A stretch of DNA of 64,000 nt from Actinomycetales bacterium SN12 (GTDB taxonomy: Bacteria; Actinomycetota; Actinomycetes; Actinomycetales; Microbacteriaceae). This document shows positions 1 through 8,062 of this stretch, in pieces; within the stretch, counting starts at the first letter, position 1; each line of letters begins with the position of its first letter. The stretch lies in assembly GCA_002837415.1 (NCBI GenBank), contig PJCV01000001.1:310001-374000 (forward strand), read 5' to 3'. The position numbers were made by a program, and so were the translations under genes. The notes beneath the pieces are model-generated. The model made no database searches and had not been told where the DNA came from. It saw nothing but the letters and a program-made list of their open reading frames with translations.

Positions 1-109
1 CCGCGTACGCGCACAGCGAAACACGCCGCGATCCGGGCATGCATACCGGTGGCGCGTGGTTGTATTGAGCACGATCTCAAAGGATCCGAACCGCTGAGGA
101 GGCACCGAG

Positions 110-319
110 ATGAACGCCACGACTGAGCGCGAGACTGCCGAGTACCGCCTCACCGCGATGGACCGCTGCGACTCCTGCGGAGCGCAGGCGTACATCGCCG
201 CCGAGGTCAACGGCACCGAGATGCTGTTCTGCGCACACCACGGACGCAAGTACGAGGAGAAGCTGCGCGCGATCGCCACCTCCTGGCACGACGAGACCGC
301 TCGTCTCATCGAGGCCTGA
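110..319 (+). CDS. Small DUF7455-type protein with two Cys pairs/His residues
   Basis: A 69-residue protein. It carries CDSCGAQAY near residue 22 and CAHHGRKYEEKL near residue 43, a spacing that could bind one metal ion, although no structure or function is established. It resembles the short actinobacterial proteins annotated as DUF7455 that recur near the principal sigma factor gene. The start is supported by GAGGAG about 7 bases upstream. It converges on the racemase-like gene with only 5 bases between the two stop codons. The 109 bases before it at the window edge hold no gene I can see. Confidence 0.75.
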   Translation: MNATTERETAEYRLTAMDRCDSCGAQAYIAAEVNGTEMLFCAHHGRKYEEKLRAIATSWHDETARLIEA

Positions 320-324
320 GGCGA

Positions 325-1359
325 TCAGTCGACCACAAGTCGACGTACCGCGGGAGTGAGCCTGGTGATGATCTCCTCGCCGACCGTGTCCACGTGCTCG
401 GCGAGGGCGGTCGCATCCGGCTCGCCCGCCGCACCCGGCCCGAAGAGCACCACGCGCTGACCCGCGGTCGCTCCGGCCCACGGCTCGACCGTCAGGGTGC
501 TGCCGCTGATGTCGATGATGCGGCGCAGTCCCCCCGGTGTCGCGATCTGCGCGCCATGCAGGATCGACGGCAGACCGTGGAAGGCCCCGATGCCCACCCG
601 GATGGCGTCGGCATCGACCTGCTCCACGGGCGCAGTGAGCCGGGCGATCAGGCTGAGATCCTCGAGCGCGGGGCCGCCGGCCGACCGGATGCCGTAGCAG
701 AAGGCTCCGATGCGGCTCAGCGAGCCGCGCAGCTCAGGGCGCCACCATGCCGCGGCGGACGCGGTGAGGTGCAGCACCTCGGGCTCCCCGCCGGCGGCGA
801 CGAGCTGTGCGACCGCATCCAGGAACACCCGCTGCGCGGCGTCGTCCTCGGCGTCGCTGGCCTCGGAGAGGTGGCTCCACACGCCCGACACGGTGATGCT
901 GCCGCGACGTTCGGCCGCGACTGCCGTGTCGATGGCGTCGTGCCACTGCTCGGGACGGAAGCCGTTGCGGTGCAGACCGGTGTCGATCTTCAGGTGCACG
1001 CGCACCCGTGCGCCTGCGGTCTCGGCCTCGGTGATCACATCGTCGAGATAGGCCGCCGACCCGACGCCGAGGTCGATGTCCGCCGCGATCGCCTGCGCGA
1101 TCTCGGAACGCGATGACGTCGCCCACGCGTACACGCGCTGCTCGGTGAGCGCGCGGATGCGCAGCGCGGTGGGGATGTCGTAGCCACCGAACCAGGTCAC
1201 CCCGACCGCGGACGCCTCGCGCACGGCCCAGTCGATGCCGAGGCCGTACGCGTCGTCCTTCATCACGAGCAGCAGGTCCGACGGCGACAGGCGTCGCTGG
1301 ACCGCGGCGATGTTGCGCCGGAACGCGCCGCGCGAGATCTCGAGCACGGGTCCTGTCAT
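325..1359 (-). CDS. Alanine racemase-like protein, barrel half: PLP lysine kept, catalytic tyrosine lost
   Basis: 344 residues of the fold-type III PLP racemase family. The N-terminal TIM barrel looks intact: K34 in VMKDDAYGLG is the expected PLP Schiff-base lysine, H163 lies in WSHLSEA, and R216 in SRIGAFCYG matches the arginine that contacts the PLP ring nitrogen. The C-terminal beta domain is degenerate. Where the family has V(G/S)YG with the catalytic tyrosine, this protein has VGIG (I257), and the GYADGxPR and GRxxMD motifs cannot be found. The start ATG overlaps the stop of the upstream racemase-like gene by ATGA (1356-1359), so longer starts are rejected and translational coupling is likely. 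It may be an active partner in a heteromer, a racemase with another substrate, or a PLP-binding non-racemase. Confidence 0.85.
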   Translation of the reverse strand: MTGPVLEISRGAFRRNIAAVQRRLSPSDLLLVMKDDAYGLGIDWAVREASAVGVTWFGGYDIPTALRIRALTEQRVYAWATSSRSEIAQAIAADIDLGVGSAAYLDDVITEAETAGARVRVHLKIDTGLHRNGFRPEQWHDAIDTAVAAERRGSITVSGVWSHLSEASDAEDDAAQRVFLDAVAQLVAAGGEPEVLHLTASAAAWWRPELRGSLSRIGAFCYGIRSAGGPALEDLSLIARLTAPVEQVDADAIRVGIGAFHGLPSILHGAQIATPGGLRRIIDISGSTLTVEPWAGATAGQRVVLFGPGAAGEPDATALAEHVDTVGEEIITRLTPAVRRLVVD

Positions 1360-2051
1360 GCGATCCACTCCCCCTGGCCGTGCCGCCCGATGACGACGGC
1401 CATCTCCAGCGGTGTGAGCCCGCTCACCGCCGACCACTGTGCGAGCGCTTCGCGGGCGCCAGCGGCGCCGCCGAAGTAGACGACGGACGTGCCGTCGTCG
1501 ACATCGCCGCCCTCCAGGTCGACCACGCACACGTCCATGGCGATGCGCCCCACGATGGGGAGCATCCGATCGTGGATCTGAACCCGCACCCTGTTTCCGA
1601 GCACCCGGGGGATGCCCTGCGCGTAGCCGCCGGTGACCAGCGCGACGCGGGTGTCCTCGGTTGCGCGGTGAGTGTAGCCGTACGAGACGGCCTCGCCGGC
1701 TCGCAGGGGCTTGGTGGAGAGCACGCGGCCCTGCAGGCTCATCACCGGGTCGAGAGGGTCGGACCCGGTGGCATCCGGGATCCCGAGCAGAGCGACCGGG
1801 CCGACGTCGGGCAGACCCTCGGTGCGCACGCGCAGCCCCGAGCGGGAGGAGACCACCTCGACGTGCTCGGGGTCGACGATCACGTCGGTGGCCCCGGCGT
1901 CGGCGAGGACTCGGGCGACCTCAGCCGCACCGTGCCCGTACCCGTCGTGCCGGAGGTCGACCAGCGCACCGGGCCCGACATGCGCACGCGCCGCTCGCTC
2001 GAGCGCTCCTCGTGAGAGGAGCACCCGTGGCAGCGCGCTGCTGACAGTCAT
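1356..2051 (-). CDS. Alanine racemase-like protein, C-domain half: tyrosine kept, PLP lysine replaced by Arg
   Basis: 231 residues, much shorter than a normal alanine racemase (about 360-380). Residues 31-41 preserve the shape of the PLP-lysine motif, but R34 stands at the lysine position (LRHDGYGHG). The rest of the barrel is cut to about 60 residues. The C-terminal domain is complete and well conserved: VSYG with the catalytic-type tyrosine Y124, GGYAQGIPR at 141-149 and GRIAMD at 168-173. It therefore carries exactly what the next gene lacks. It lies 15 bases after the gatD-like stop and overlaps the next gene by ATGA. It is not a frameshift product of one gene, because both proteins have their own N- and C-terminal regions. 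Confidence 0.85.
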   Translation of the reverse strand: MTVSSALPRVLLSRGALERAARAHVGPGALVDLRHDGYGHGAAEVARVLADAGATDVIVDPEHVEVVSSRSGLRVRTEGLPDVGPVALLGIPDATGSDPLDPVMSLQGRVLSTKPLRAGEAVSYGYTHRATEDTRVALVTGGYAQGIPRVLGNRVRVQIHDRMLPIVGRIAMDVCVVDLEGGDVDDGTSVVYFGGAAGAREALAQWSAVSGLTPLEMAVVIGRHGQGEWIA

Positions 2052-2066
2052 GACGATCTCCCGCTC

Positions 2067-2819
2067 TCAGAGCTGGATGGTCTTGAAGCCCTTGTCGTGG
2101 ATGAAGCGCTCGATCGCATCGCGTGCGCCCTTCGCGTACTCGTCGAATGAGCTCGGCGTCGCGCCGGGGAGGTCGAGCCCGCGACGAGCGGCCACCGTCG
2201 AGACGAGCACATCGGCCAACGCGGGGTTCAGCGGCAGCACGGGGCCCTGCACGTTGCCGGTGACGGCGTTGCGGTGGCGGACGAACTCTCCGCGGCTCTC
2301 GCCACGCGCGTAGCTTCCGCGACCGGCGACGACCGTGCCGTATCCGGTGGTCGCGTCGGTCAGCGTCCACTCGGAGGCGTGGTCTTCGAACCCGACGACC
2401 GCGGCGTCCGGCGTGCGGACGGTGATGTACCCGACGCGGCGGTCACGGGTGCGAGCGACCCGGTACGGCATGACGCCGAGACCCGCGACGCTGTCGCCGT
2501 CGGTGAGATCGATGCGCTCGCCGAGCAGCTCGGCTGAACCGCCGACAGCGAACAGCGTGCGGTCATCCGCGATGAAGGAGCGCAGCTCCTCGGCACGGGC
2601 GACGAAATCGGCATGCACGCCGCGCAGCGCAGAGAGCGGACCGTTGCCGATCACGACGATGTCGGCGTCTTCGGGCATCCGCTCGCCCATGCCGACATGC
2701 GCGGTGGTCGACTCGACGCCCCTTGCGCGAAGGCGCTGCTCGAGGGCGCGGACATTGCCGCGGTCACCCGTGATCCCGAGCTCGGCGGGATACAGCTGAA
2801 CGATGCTGATCTGCGTCAT
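2067..2819 (-). CDS. GatD-like class I amidotransferase homologue lacking catalytic Cys and His
   Basis: 250 residues over the full length of GatD (CobB/CobQ-type glutamine amidotransferase fold), starting with ISIVQLYPAELGITGDRGN as in the family. In canonical GatD the glutaminase nucleophile sits in A(I/V)C(G/A)xxxxLG; here residues 91-100 read AVGGSAELLG, with Gly93 in the Cys place. The catalytic His of the YLHGP motif is Gln191 (NVQGPVLPLNP). The whole protein has no cysteine, so glutamine hydrolysis by the usual mechanism is not expected. The surrounding fold motifs (GFEDH at 143-147, LNPALAD) are kept, which argues for a retained structural or altered role. Its start overlaps the murT-like stop by ATGA. 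Confidence 0.88.
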   Translation of the reverse strand: MTQISIVQLYPAELGITGDRGNVRALEQRLRARGVESTTAHVGMGERMPEDADIVVIGNGPLSALRGVHADFVARAEELRSFIADDRTLFAVGGSAELLGERIDLTDGDSVAGLGVMPYRVARTRDRRVGYITVRTPDAAVVGFEDHASEWTLTDATTGYGTVVAGRGSYARGESRGEFVRHRNAVTGNVQGPVLPLNPALADVLVSTVAARRGLDLPGATPSSFDEYAKGARDAIERFIHDKGFKTIQL

Positions 2820-4135
2820 CGGCGCGCCACCTCCTGATCGCCGTACCCGAGGATGCGGCGACCGATCATCATCAGCTCGTAGTTGACGAACCAGGTCTGC
2901 CTGCGCGTCGTGGTCTCGGGGAACGAGCGCATGATCGCGACAGCCTTCTCCATGTCGGGCTCCACGGCGCCGATCTCCACGCCGGCGTGCGCCAGGGCGA
3001 GAGCCAGCTGGTGGGCCTTGTCGCCGGTCACCACGTCGACGCGCGGCAGCGCCGTGAAGTCGACGTCGTACAGCCACGACACGTCGGGGGTTCCCTCGTC
3101 GATCGCGATCAGGGCGCGTTTCGGAGTGCCGTCGAGGGCATCCAGGTTCATCTGGATGCTCGGAGCGTTCTTGAACATGACGAATTCGACCTGCTCACCG
3201 GAGGGGTCGCGGCGCAGCGGGATGACCTCACCACGGCCGTAGGCCGGTGCCATGCTCGCGAAGCCCGTGGCCGCGCGCTCGGCGTCGAACTCGGCTCCGA
3301 GCACTCCGGATGCCACCGCAAGGGCAGCGGCGGCATCGGCGGCGTAGTGCAGCCCGCGGGCAGGCAGGGTGATGCGGGCATCCGCTCCCCCGACATTCAC
3401 GACCACGTCGCGGCCGGCGACCTCGCGGACCTCGGAGAACGCCTCCCGGTCGATGATCCCCGCCGTGCCGCTGCGCGTGTCGACCGCGTTGGCGAGGCCG
3501 TGCGCGGCAGAGGCGACGATGTCGGACGCGACTCCGAAGAACGTCACGGGGGCGCGCATCGCGTCGACGTCGATCTTCGAAAGGTACGGGTCGTCGCGGT
3601 TGATCACGACGTGCGCCGAGGCGCGCGTCGAGGCCTCGAGCATCATGTCCGCCACGCGCTCGGTCTCGTAGAACCGATACAGCTGATCGACCTGCACGTT
3701 CAGCGACAGGATGACCGACGGCGAGAGGCGGTCGGCCAGATCAGCGGCGAAGCCCTCGTCGATCTCGAGCACGGCGACGTCGGCCCGGATGCGACCGGTG
3801 AGGGTCGCGTCGGCGAGCAGCGCGCTGGTGACTCCCTGCGGCAGGTTTGCGCCGGTCGGGTTGGTGAACACCTTCAGCCCGTGCGCACGCAGCACCTCGC
3901 TGATCATGTGCGTCGTCGTGGTCTTGCCGTTCGATCCGAGCACGAAGACCACGCCGTAGCGGAACTGGTCGGCGAGCGTCGGCAGCAGCGTCGGAGCGAG
4001 ACGATTGGTGAGGTAACCGGGGAAAGCAGAGCCTCCCCCGCGCAGACGGGTCGCGAAGCGCGCGAGCTTGCCCGCCAGCACGGGGAAGACGTACCGCAGG
4101 CCGGCTGAGCGCGCCTGAGGTGTCGCCGGCATCAT
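2816..4135 (-). CDS. MurT-like Mur ligase family protein without the zinc ribbon
   Basis: 439 residues. The Mur ligase P-loop [10 protein letters not shown] lies at residues 67-76, followed by LEIDEGF, the NRDDP motif and the MurT-type [10 protein letters not shown] near residue 350. In canonical complexes MurT activates the alpha-carboxyl of D-Glu in lipid II and takes ammonia from GatD. Canonical MurT proteins have a four-Cys zinc ribbon in the central domain; this protein contains no cysteine and has only about 60 unrelated residues there. ATG at 4135 overlaps the sigA stop by ATGA, so it may be translationally coupled to sigA. The partner gatD-like gene follows with another ATGA overlap. 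The amine acceptor used is unknown. Confidence 0.88.
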   Translation of the reverse strand: MMPATPQARSAGLRYVFPVLAGKLARFATRLRGGGSAFPGYLTNRLAPTLLPTLADQFRYGVVFVLGSNGKTTTTHMISEVLRAHGLKVFTNPTGANLPQGVTSALLADATLTGRIRADVAVLEIDEGFAADLADRLSPSVILSLNVQVDQLYRFYETERVADMMLEASTRASAHVVINRDDPYLSKIDVDAMRAPVTFFGVASDIVASAAHGLANAVDTRSGTAGIIDREAFSEVREVAGRDVVVNVGGADARITLPARGLHYAADAAAALAVASGVLGAEFDAERAATGFASMAPAYGRGEVIPLRRDPSGEQVEFVMFKNAPSIQMNLDALDGTPKRALIAIDEGTPDVSWLYDVDFTALPRVDVVTGDKAHQLALALAHAGVEIGAVEPDMEKAVAIMRSFPETTTRRQTWFVNYELMMIGRRILGYGDQEVARR

Positions 4136-5388
4136 TCGAGGTAGTCCCGCAGCGACTGCGACCGGCTCGGGTGCCGCAGCTTGGCCATCGTCTTCGACTC
4201 GATCTGACGGATGCGCTCGCGCGTCACGCCGAAGGTGTCGCCGATCTGGTCGAGGGTCTTCGGCTGACCGTCTCCGAGACCGAAGCGCATCCGGATCACG
4301 CCGGCCTCGCGCTCGGACAGGGAGTCGAGCAGCTGCTCGAGCTGACGCTGCAGCATGGTGAACCCGACCGCGTCCGCGGGGACGACGGCCTCGGTGTCCT
4401 CGATGAGGTCACCGAACTCGCTGTCGCCGTCCTCGCCGAGCGGGGTGTGCAGCGAGATCGGCTCGCGGCCGTACTTCTGCACCTCCACGACCTTCTCGGG
4501 AGTCATGTCGAGCTCGCGCGAGAGCTCCTCGGGCGTGGGCTCGCGGCCCAGGTCCTGCAGCATCTGACGCTGCACGCGAGCGAGCTTGTTGATGACCTCG
4601 ACCATGTGCACCGGGATGCGGATGGTGCGCGCCTGGTCGGCCATGGCACGGGTGATCGCCTGACGGATCCACCACGTCGCGTAGGTCGAGAACTTGAAGC
4701 CCTTGGTGTAGTCGAACTTCTCGACTGCGCGGATCAGGCCGAGGTTGCCCTCCTGGATCAGATCCAGGAACTGCATGCCGCGACCGGTGTAGCGCTTGGC
4801 GAGCGAGACGACGAGGCGCAGGTTGGCGCCCAGCAGGTGGCTCTTCGCGCGCTGGCCGTCGCGAGCGACCCACTGCAGGTCGAGCCCGAGCTGGCTGGAC
4901 TTCTCGGCCGCCGACATCGTCGACAGCTTCTCCTCGGCGAACAGACCGGCCTCGATGCGCATGGCGAGCTCGACCTCTTCGGCCGCGTTCAGCAGCGCGA
5001 CCTTTCCGATCTGCTTCAGGTAGTCCTTGACGGGGTCGGCGGTCGCGCCGGTGATCTGCGTGGAGTAGACGGGGACGTCGTCCTCGTCCTTCGACGTCAG
5101 GACGATCGCGCCGGTGGGCAGCGGCTCGGTGAAGGCGGGCTTCTTGTCGCCCTCCTCCTCGTCGCCGTCCTCGGTCTCGACGGCCTCGTCGACCTCCGCG
5201 GCCTCGTCATCCTTCTTCTTCGCCGTGCGACGGGCGGGGGCCTTCTTGGCGGGCGCCTTGGCGGCGGCGGCCTTCGTCGCCTTCTTGGGCGCCGGCTCAG
5301 CGGCTTCCAGCACCTCCGCCTCGACGGCGGCGGTCTCGGCAGCGGTCTTTTTGGTCGTCCGGGAGTTCTTGCTCGTGGCAGGAGTCAC
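4132..5388 (-). CDS. sigA: Principal RNA polymerase sigma factor (SigA/HrdB/RpoD family)
   Basis: 418 residues. The first 100 residues are a low-complexity Ala/Lys/Glu-rich head ([17 protein letters not shown]), common in actinobacterial principal sigma factors. Region 1.2 begins at [11 protein letters not shown], region 2 contains [20 protein letters not shown] and [16 protein letters not shown], and region 4 ends with [23 protein letters not shown]. It directs core polymerase to housekeeping promoters. The start is GTG with GAAAGG upstream. The stop overlaps the murT-like gene, so the principal sigma gene heads an operon with cell-wall genes. Confidence 0.97.
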   Translation of the reverse strand: MTPATSKNSRTTKKTAAETAAVEAEVLEAAEPAPKKATKAAAAKAPAKKAPARRTAKKKDDEAAEVDEAVETEDGDEEEGDKKPAFTEPLPTGAIVLTSKDEDDVPVYSTQITGATADPVKDYLKQIGKVALLNAAEEVELAMRIEAGLFAEEKLSTMSAAEKSSQLGLDLQWVARDGQRAKSHLLGANLRLVVSLAKRYTGRGMQFLDLIQEGNLGLIRAVEKFDYTKGFKFSTYATWWIRQAITRAMADQARTIRIPVHMVEVINKLARVQRQMLQDLGREPTPEELSRELDMTPEKVVEVQKYGREPISLHTPLGEDGDSEFGDLIEDTEAVVPADAVGFTMLQRQLEQLLDSLSEREAGVIRMRFGLGDGQPKTLDQIGDTFGVTRERIRQIESKTMAKLRHPSRSQSLRDYLE

Positions 5389-5548
5389 GTTTCGCCTTTC
5401 ACGGAGCGGTGCACGCGCTCCGAGCCGTTTCGGACACTAGTAAGACCCTTGTCAAGTGCATCCGTGAGGAATCTGTTGACAACGGGTCGAGCATCCATTA
5501 TCACACACGACCGCGCCGGCTTTCTCCGATTCCGGGAATCCGCCGCTC
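5389..5548 (-). promoter_or_regulatory. sigA upstream region with candidate promoter
   Basis: 160 bases between sigA and the PAC2 gene, both on the minus strand. Candidate elements are GATAAT at 5502-5497 (preceded by TGTGT, extended -10 style) and TTGACA at 5455-5450. I do not see a well-spaced -35/-10 pair for either, so the start site is uncertain. Confidence 0.3.
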
Positions 5549-6475
5549 TCAGCGCTGCTTGTCGTCGTCTCCTGGACGGCGTGTGGCGAGGTACCGCTCG
5601 AGTTCGGCGGCGAGTTCGTCGGCGCTCGGCAGGTCGCGCTCGTCGAAGCCGCCCTCGTCGCCCGTGTCGTCCCGGCCGGCCATGTACGCGTCGTAGCGCT
5701 GCTCGAGTCCGCGCAGCATCTGCACCAGCTCATCGCTGCCCTGCACCTGTTCGGCGACGCGGGCGTGGAACTCCTCGCTGCGCTCGTGCACGGCATCCAT
5801 CCGCAGGACCAGCCCCGTGCCCGCCATCAGCTTGTCGGCCGCCGCGACCACCGTGTCGGGATAGTCGGTGTCGGCGAGGTAGTGCGGGACGAGCAGGACG
5901 AACCCCGCCACGCGCACGTCGTTCTCGGCCAGGCGGAACTCGAGCAGGTGCGCCGCGGTGGCCGGCACCTGCGTGCGCGGCCGCCATACCGAGTGCACGG
6001 CTGTGAGGTCGCGTCTGTTGCCGCTGACCGTGACACCCAGCGGCCGGGTGTGCGGAACGGGCATGGCGATCGAGTGCACCCACGTGACCGTCGAGACCTG
6101 GAACGCGTCGACGAAGTCGACCACGGCGCGCGCGAAGGCATTCCACGCGAAATCGGGCTCGTAGCCGGAGAGCAGCAGGAACGACTGGCCGAGGGCGTCG
6201 TGCGCCAGGGAGAGCTCGAGCCGCGCCGGGCGGTATTCGGTGAGGTGGTCCTGATCGAAGAGCACGATCGGGCGCCGCGCCCGGTAGTCCAGCAGCACGT
6301 CGTCGTCGAAGACGGCGAGCGGCTTCGGGTCCGTCGTCGCATTGAGGTGCTCGATGAGACCCGCGACGGCGCTGCCGGCATCGGTGAAGCCCGTGAGCAG
6401 GATGACCAGGGGCAGGCCCGTCGGCACGTCCGGAGCCCCGGGAACCGACTCGAAGAGGTCAGCAGGTGACGGCAT
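5549..6475 (-). CDS. PAC2 family protein (proteasome assembly chaperone-like)
   Basis: 308 residues of the PAC2 fold family (COG2047), widespread in actinobacteria. It has the N-terminal LVILLTGFTDAGSAVAGLIEHL segment, VLLDYRARRP and the YLADTDYPD segment typical of the group. The eukaryotic PAC2 members help assemble proteasomes; the bacterial role is not established. The C-terminal 60 residues are acidic and charged. A -10-like TAGCAT at 6487-6482 lies 6 bases before ATG with no clear Shine-Dalgarno, which suggests a leaderless mRNA. It is divergent from pepA. Confidence 0.85.
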   Translation of the reverse strand: MPSPADLFESVPGAPDVPTGLPLVILLTGFTDAGSAVAGLIEHLNATTDPKPLAVFDDDVLLDYRARRPIVLFDQDHLTEYRPARLELSLAHDALGQSFLLLSGYEPDFAWNAFARAVVDFVDAFQVSTVTWVHSIAMPVPHTRPLGVTVSGNRRDLTAVHSVWRPRTQVPATAAHLLEFRLAENDVRVAGFVLLVPHYLADTDYPDTVVAAADKLMAGTGLVLRMDAVHERSEEFHARVAEQVQGSDELVQMLRGLEQRYDAYMAGRDDTGDEGGFDERDLPSADELAAELERYLATRRPGDDDKQR

Positions 6476-6586
6476 ATGTCCATGCTACGAGTCGCATCCC
6501 GAGCCCGGGCGGCGCCGTGCATGCTGACAGCGAACACGGCCGCAGCGCCTCGGCTGCGCGAGAGAGGCCGTCCATAGGATGGAGTC

Positions 6587-8062
6587 ATGACGCTTCCCGT
6601 GATCACCCACACGACCGATCCGTTCCCCGGAGGCATCGCAGACGCCGCCGTGCTCGTCATCCCCGATCTCTCCTCCGCAGCCGACGCGCTGAGCGGGTAC
6701 GAGGGTCTCGCCGACACCCTGGCAGGCATCGGATACAAGGGAACGGCTTCCGCCTACGCTCGCGTGCACGTGCCGACGGTGACGTCGCTGCCCCTCGCGG
6801 TCGTCAGCGTCGGATCGCAGCCGGATGCCGCCGCCGTGCGCGACGCGGTGGCGACGGCCGTGCGCTCGCTGACCGGCTTCGCGACGGTCTCGATCGGGTT
6901 CGCCGGCGACCTCGAGCAGCACGCCGATGCGGCGGCTGAAGGTGCGCTGCTCGGCGGCTACCGCTTCGACGACTACCGCTCGGAGAAGAAGCCCTCTCGC
7001 GCTGAGACCGTCGTGCTGCACGCCGCATCGATCGGCGACGAGGCGCTCGAGCACGCCCGCGCGGTGGCCGAGGCCGTCGCACTCGTGAAGGATCTCGTCT
7101 CGGTTCCTGCCGAGTGGCAGAGCCCCGCTCAGCTCGCTGACGAGGCCGCCAAGGCCGTCGCCGATCTGCCCATCGAGGTCGAGGTGCTGGATGAGAAGCA
7201 GCTCGAAGAGCAGGGCTACGGCGGCATCCTCGGCGTCGGCCGCGGATCCGACCGTCCGCCGCGACTGGTGCGTCTGTCGTACTCCCCCGCCGAGGCCGCT
7301 CGTCACATCGCGCTGGTCGGCAAGGGCATCACGTTCGACACGGGTGGCCTCTCGCTCAAGCCCGCCGCCGGCATGGTCGGGATGAAGTTCGACATGGCGG
7401 GCGCCGCCACCTCGCTCGCAGCGATCCGCGCCGTCGCCGCTCTCGGCCTGCCGGTTCGGGTCACCGCCTTCCTGTGCATCGCCGACAACATGCCCTCGGG
7501 TCGGGCGACCCGTCCGGGTGACGTGCTGCGGATGCTCGACGGCCAGACCGTCGAGGTGATGAACACCGATGCCGAGGGCCGTCTGGTCATGGCGGACGGT
7601 CTCGTCGCCGCCAGCCGGGAGAACCCCGACGTGATCATCGACGTGGCGACGCTCACCGGTGCCATCATCGTCGCGCTCGGCATGCGCCACACGGGCGTGA
7701 TGGGCGACCACGACGCGGTCGCCGAGTACCTCGCCGCAGCCGAGTCGGTCGGCGAGGATGCCTGGCCGCTGCCGCTCCCCGAGTTCATGGAGGAGAGCCT
7801 CGACTCGCAGATCGCCGACATGGTGAACGCGAACATGGCCGACCGCTCCGGCGGATCGCTCTTCGCCGGACTGTTCCTGCGCCGCTTCATCGGCCGGACC
7901 TCGGATGCCGAGGACGCGCCTCGCATCCCGTGGGTGCACCTCGACATCGCCGGTTCGGGCGAGCACAAGGGCGCACCGTACGGCTTCACGGAGAAGGGGC
8001 CGACCGGCGCGGCCGTGCGCTCCCTCATCGCGTTCGCACGAGCATCGGCGAAGGAGTCCTGA
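6587..8062 (+). CDS. pepA: Leucyl aminopeptidase, M17 family
   Basis: 491 residues, the usual length for PepA. It removes N-terminal residues from peptides in the cytoplasm with two metal ions. The metal and catalytic motifs are present: GKGITFDTGGLSLK at about 245-258 and the M17 signature NTDAEGRLVMAD at about 325-336. A -10-like TAGGAT at 6575-6580 lies 6 bases before ATG, so the transcript is probably leaderless. Its TGA overlaps the lpd start (8060-8064). This matches the pepB-dlaT neighbourhood seen in mycobacteria. Confidence 0.96.
   Translation: MTLPVITHTTDPFPGGIADAAVLVIPDLSSAADALSGYEGLADTLAGIGYKGTASAYARVHVPTVTSLPLAVVSVGSQPDAAAVRDAVATAVRSLTGFATVSIGFAGDLEQHADAAAEGALLGGYRFDDYRSEKKPSRAETVVLHAASIGDEALEHARAVAEAVALVKDLVSVPAEWQSPAQLADEAAKAVADLPIEVEVLDEKQLEEQGYGGILGVGRGSDRPPRLVRLSYSPAEAARHIALVGKGITFDTGGLSLKPAAGMVGMKFDMAGAATSLAAIRAVAALGLPVRVTAFLCIADNMPSGRATRPGDVLRMLDGQTVEVMNTDAEGRLVMADGLVAASRENPDVIIDVATLTGAIIVALGMRHTGVMGDHDAVAEYLAAAESVGEDAWPLPLPEFMEESLDSQIADMVNANMADRSGGSLFAGLFLRRFIGRTSDAEDAPRIPWVHLDIAGSGEHKGAPYGFTEKGPTGAAVRSLIAFARASAKES

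Noticed and set aside
325..2051. Racemase pair as one gene broken by a frameshift
   Set aside because: Each reading frame encodes its own start, a version of the N-terminal lysine segment and a C-terminal domain, and they overlap by an ATGA junction; a single frameshift cannot explain this.
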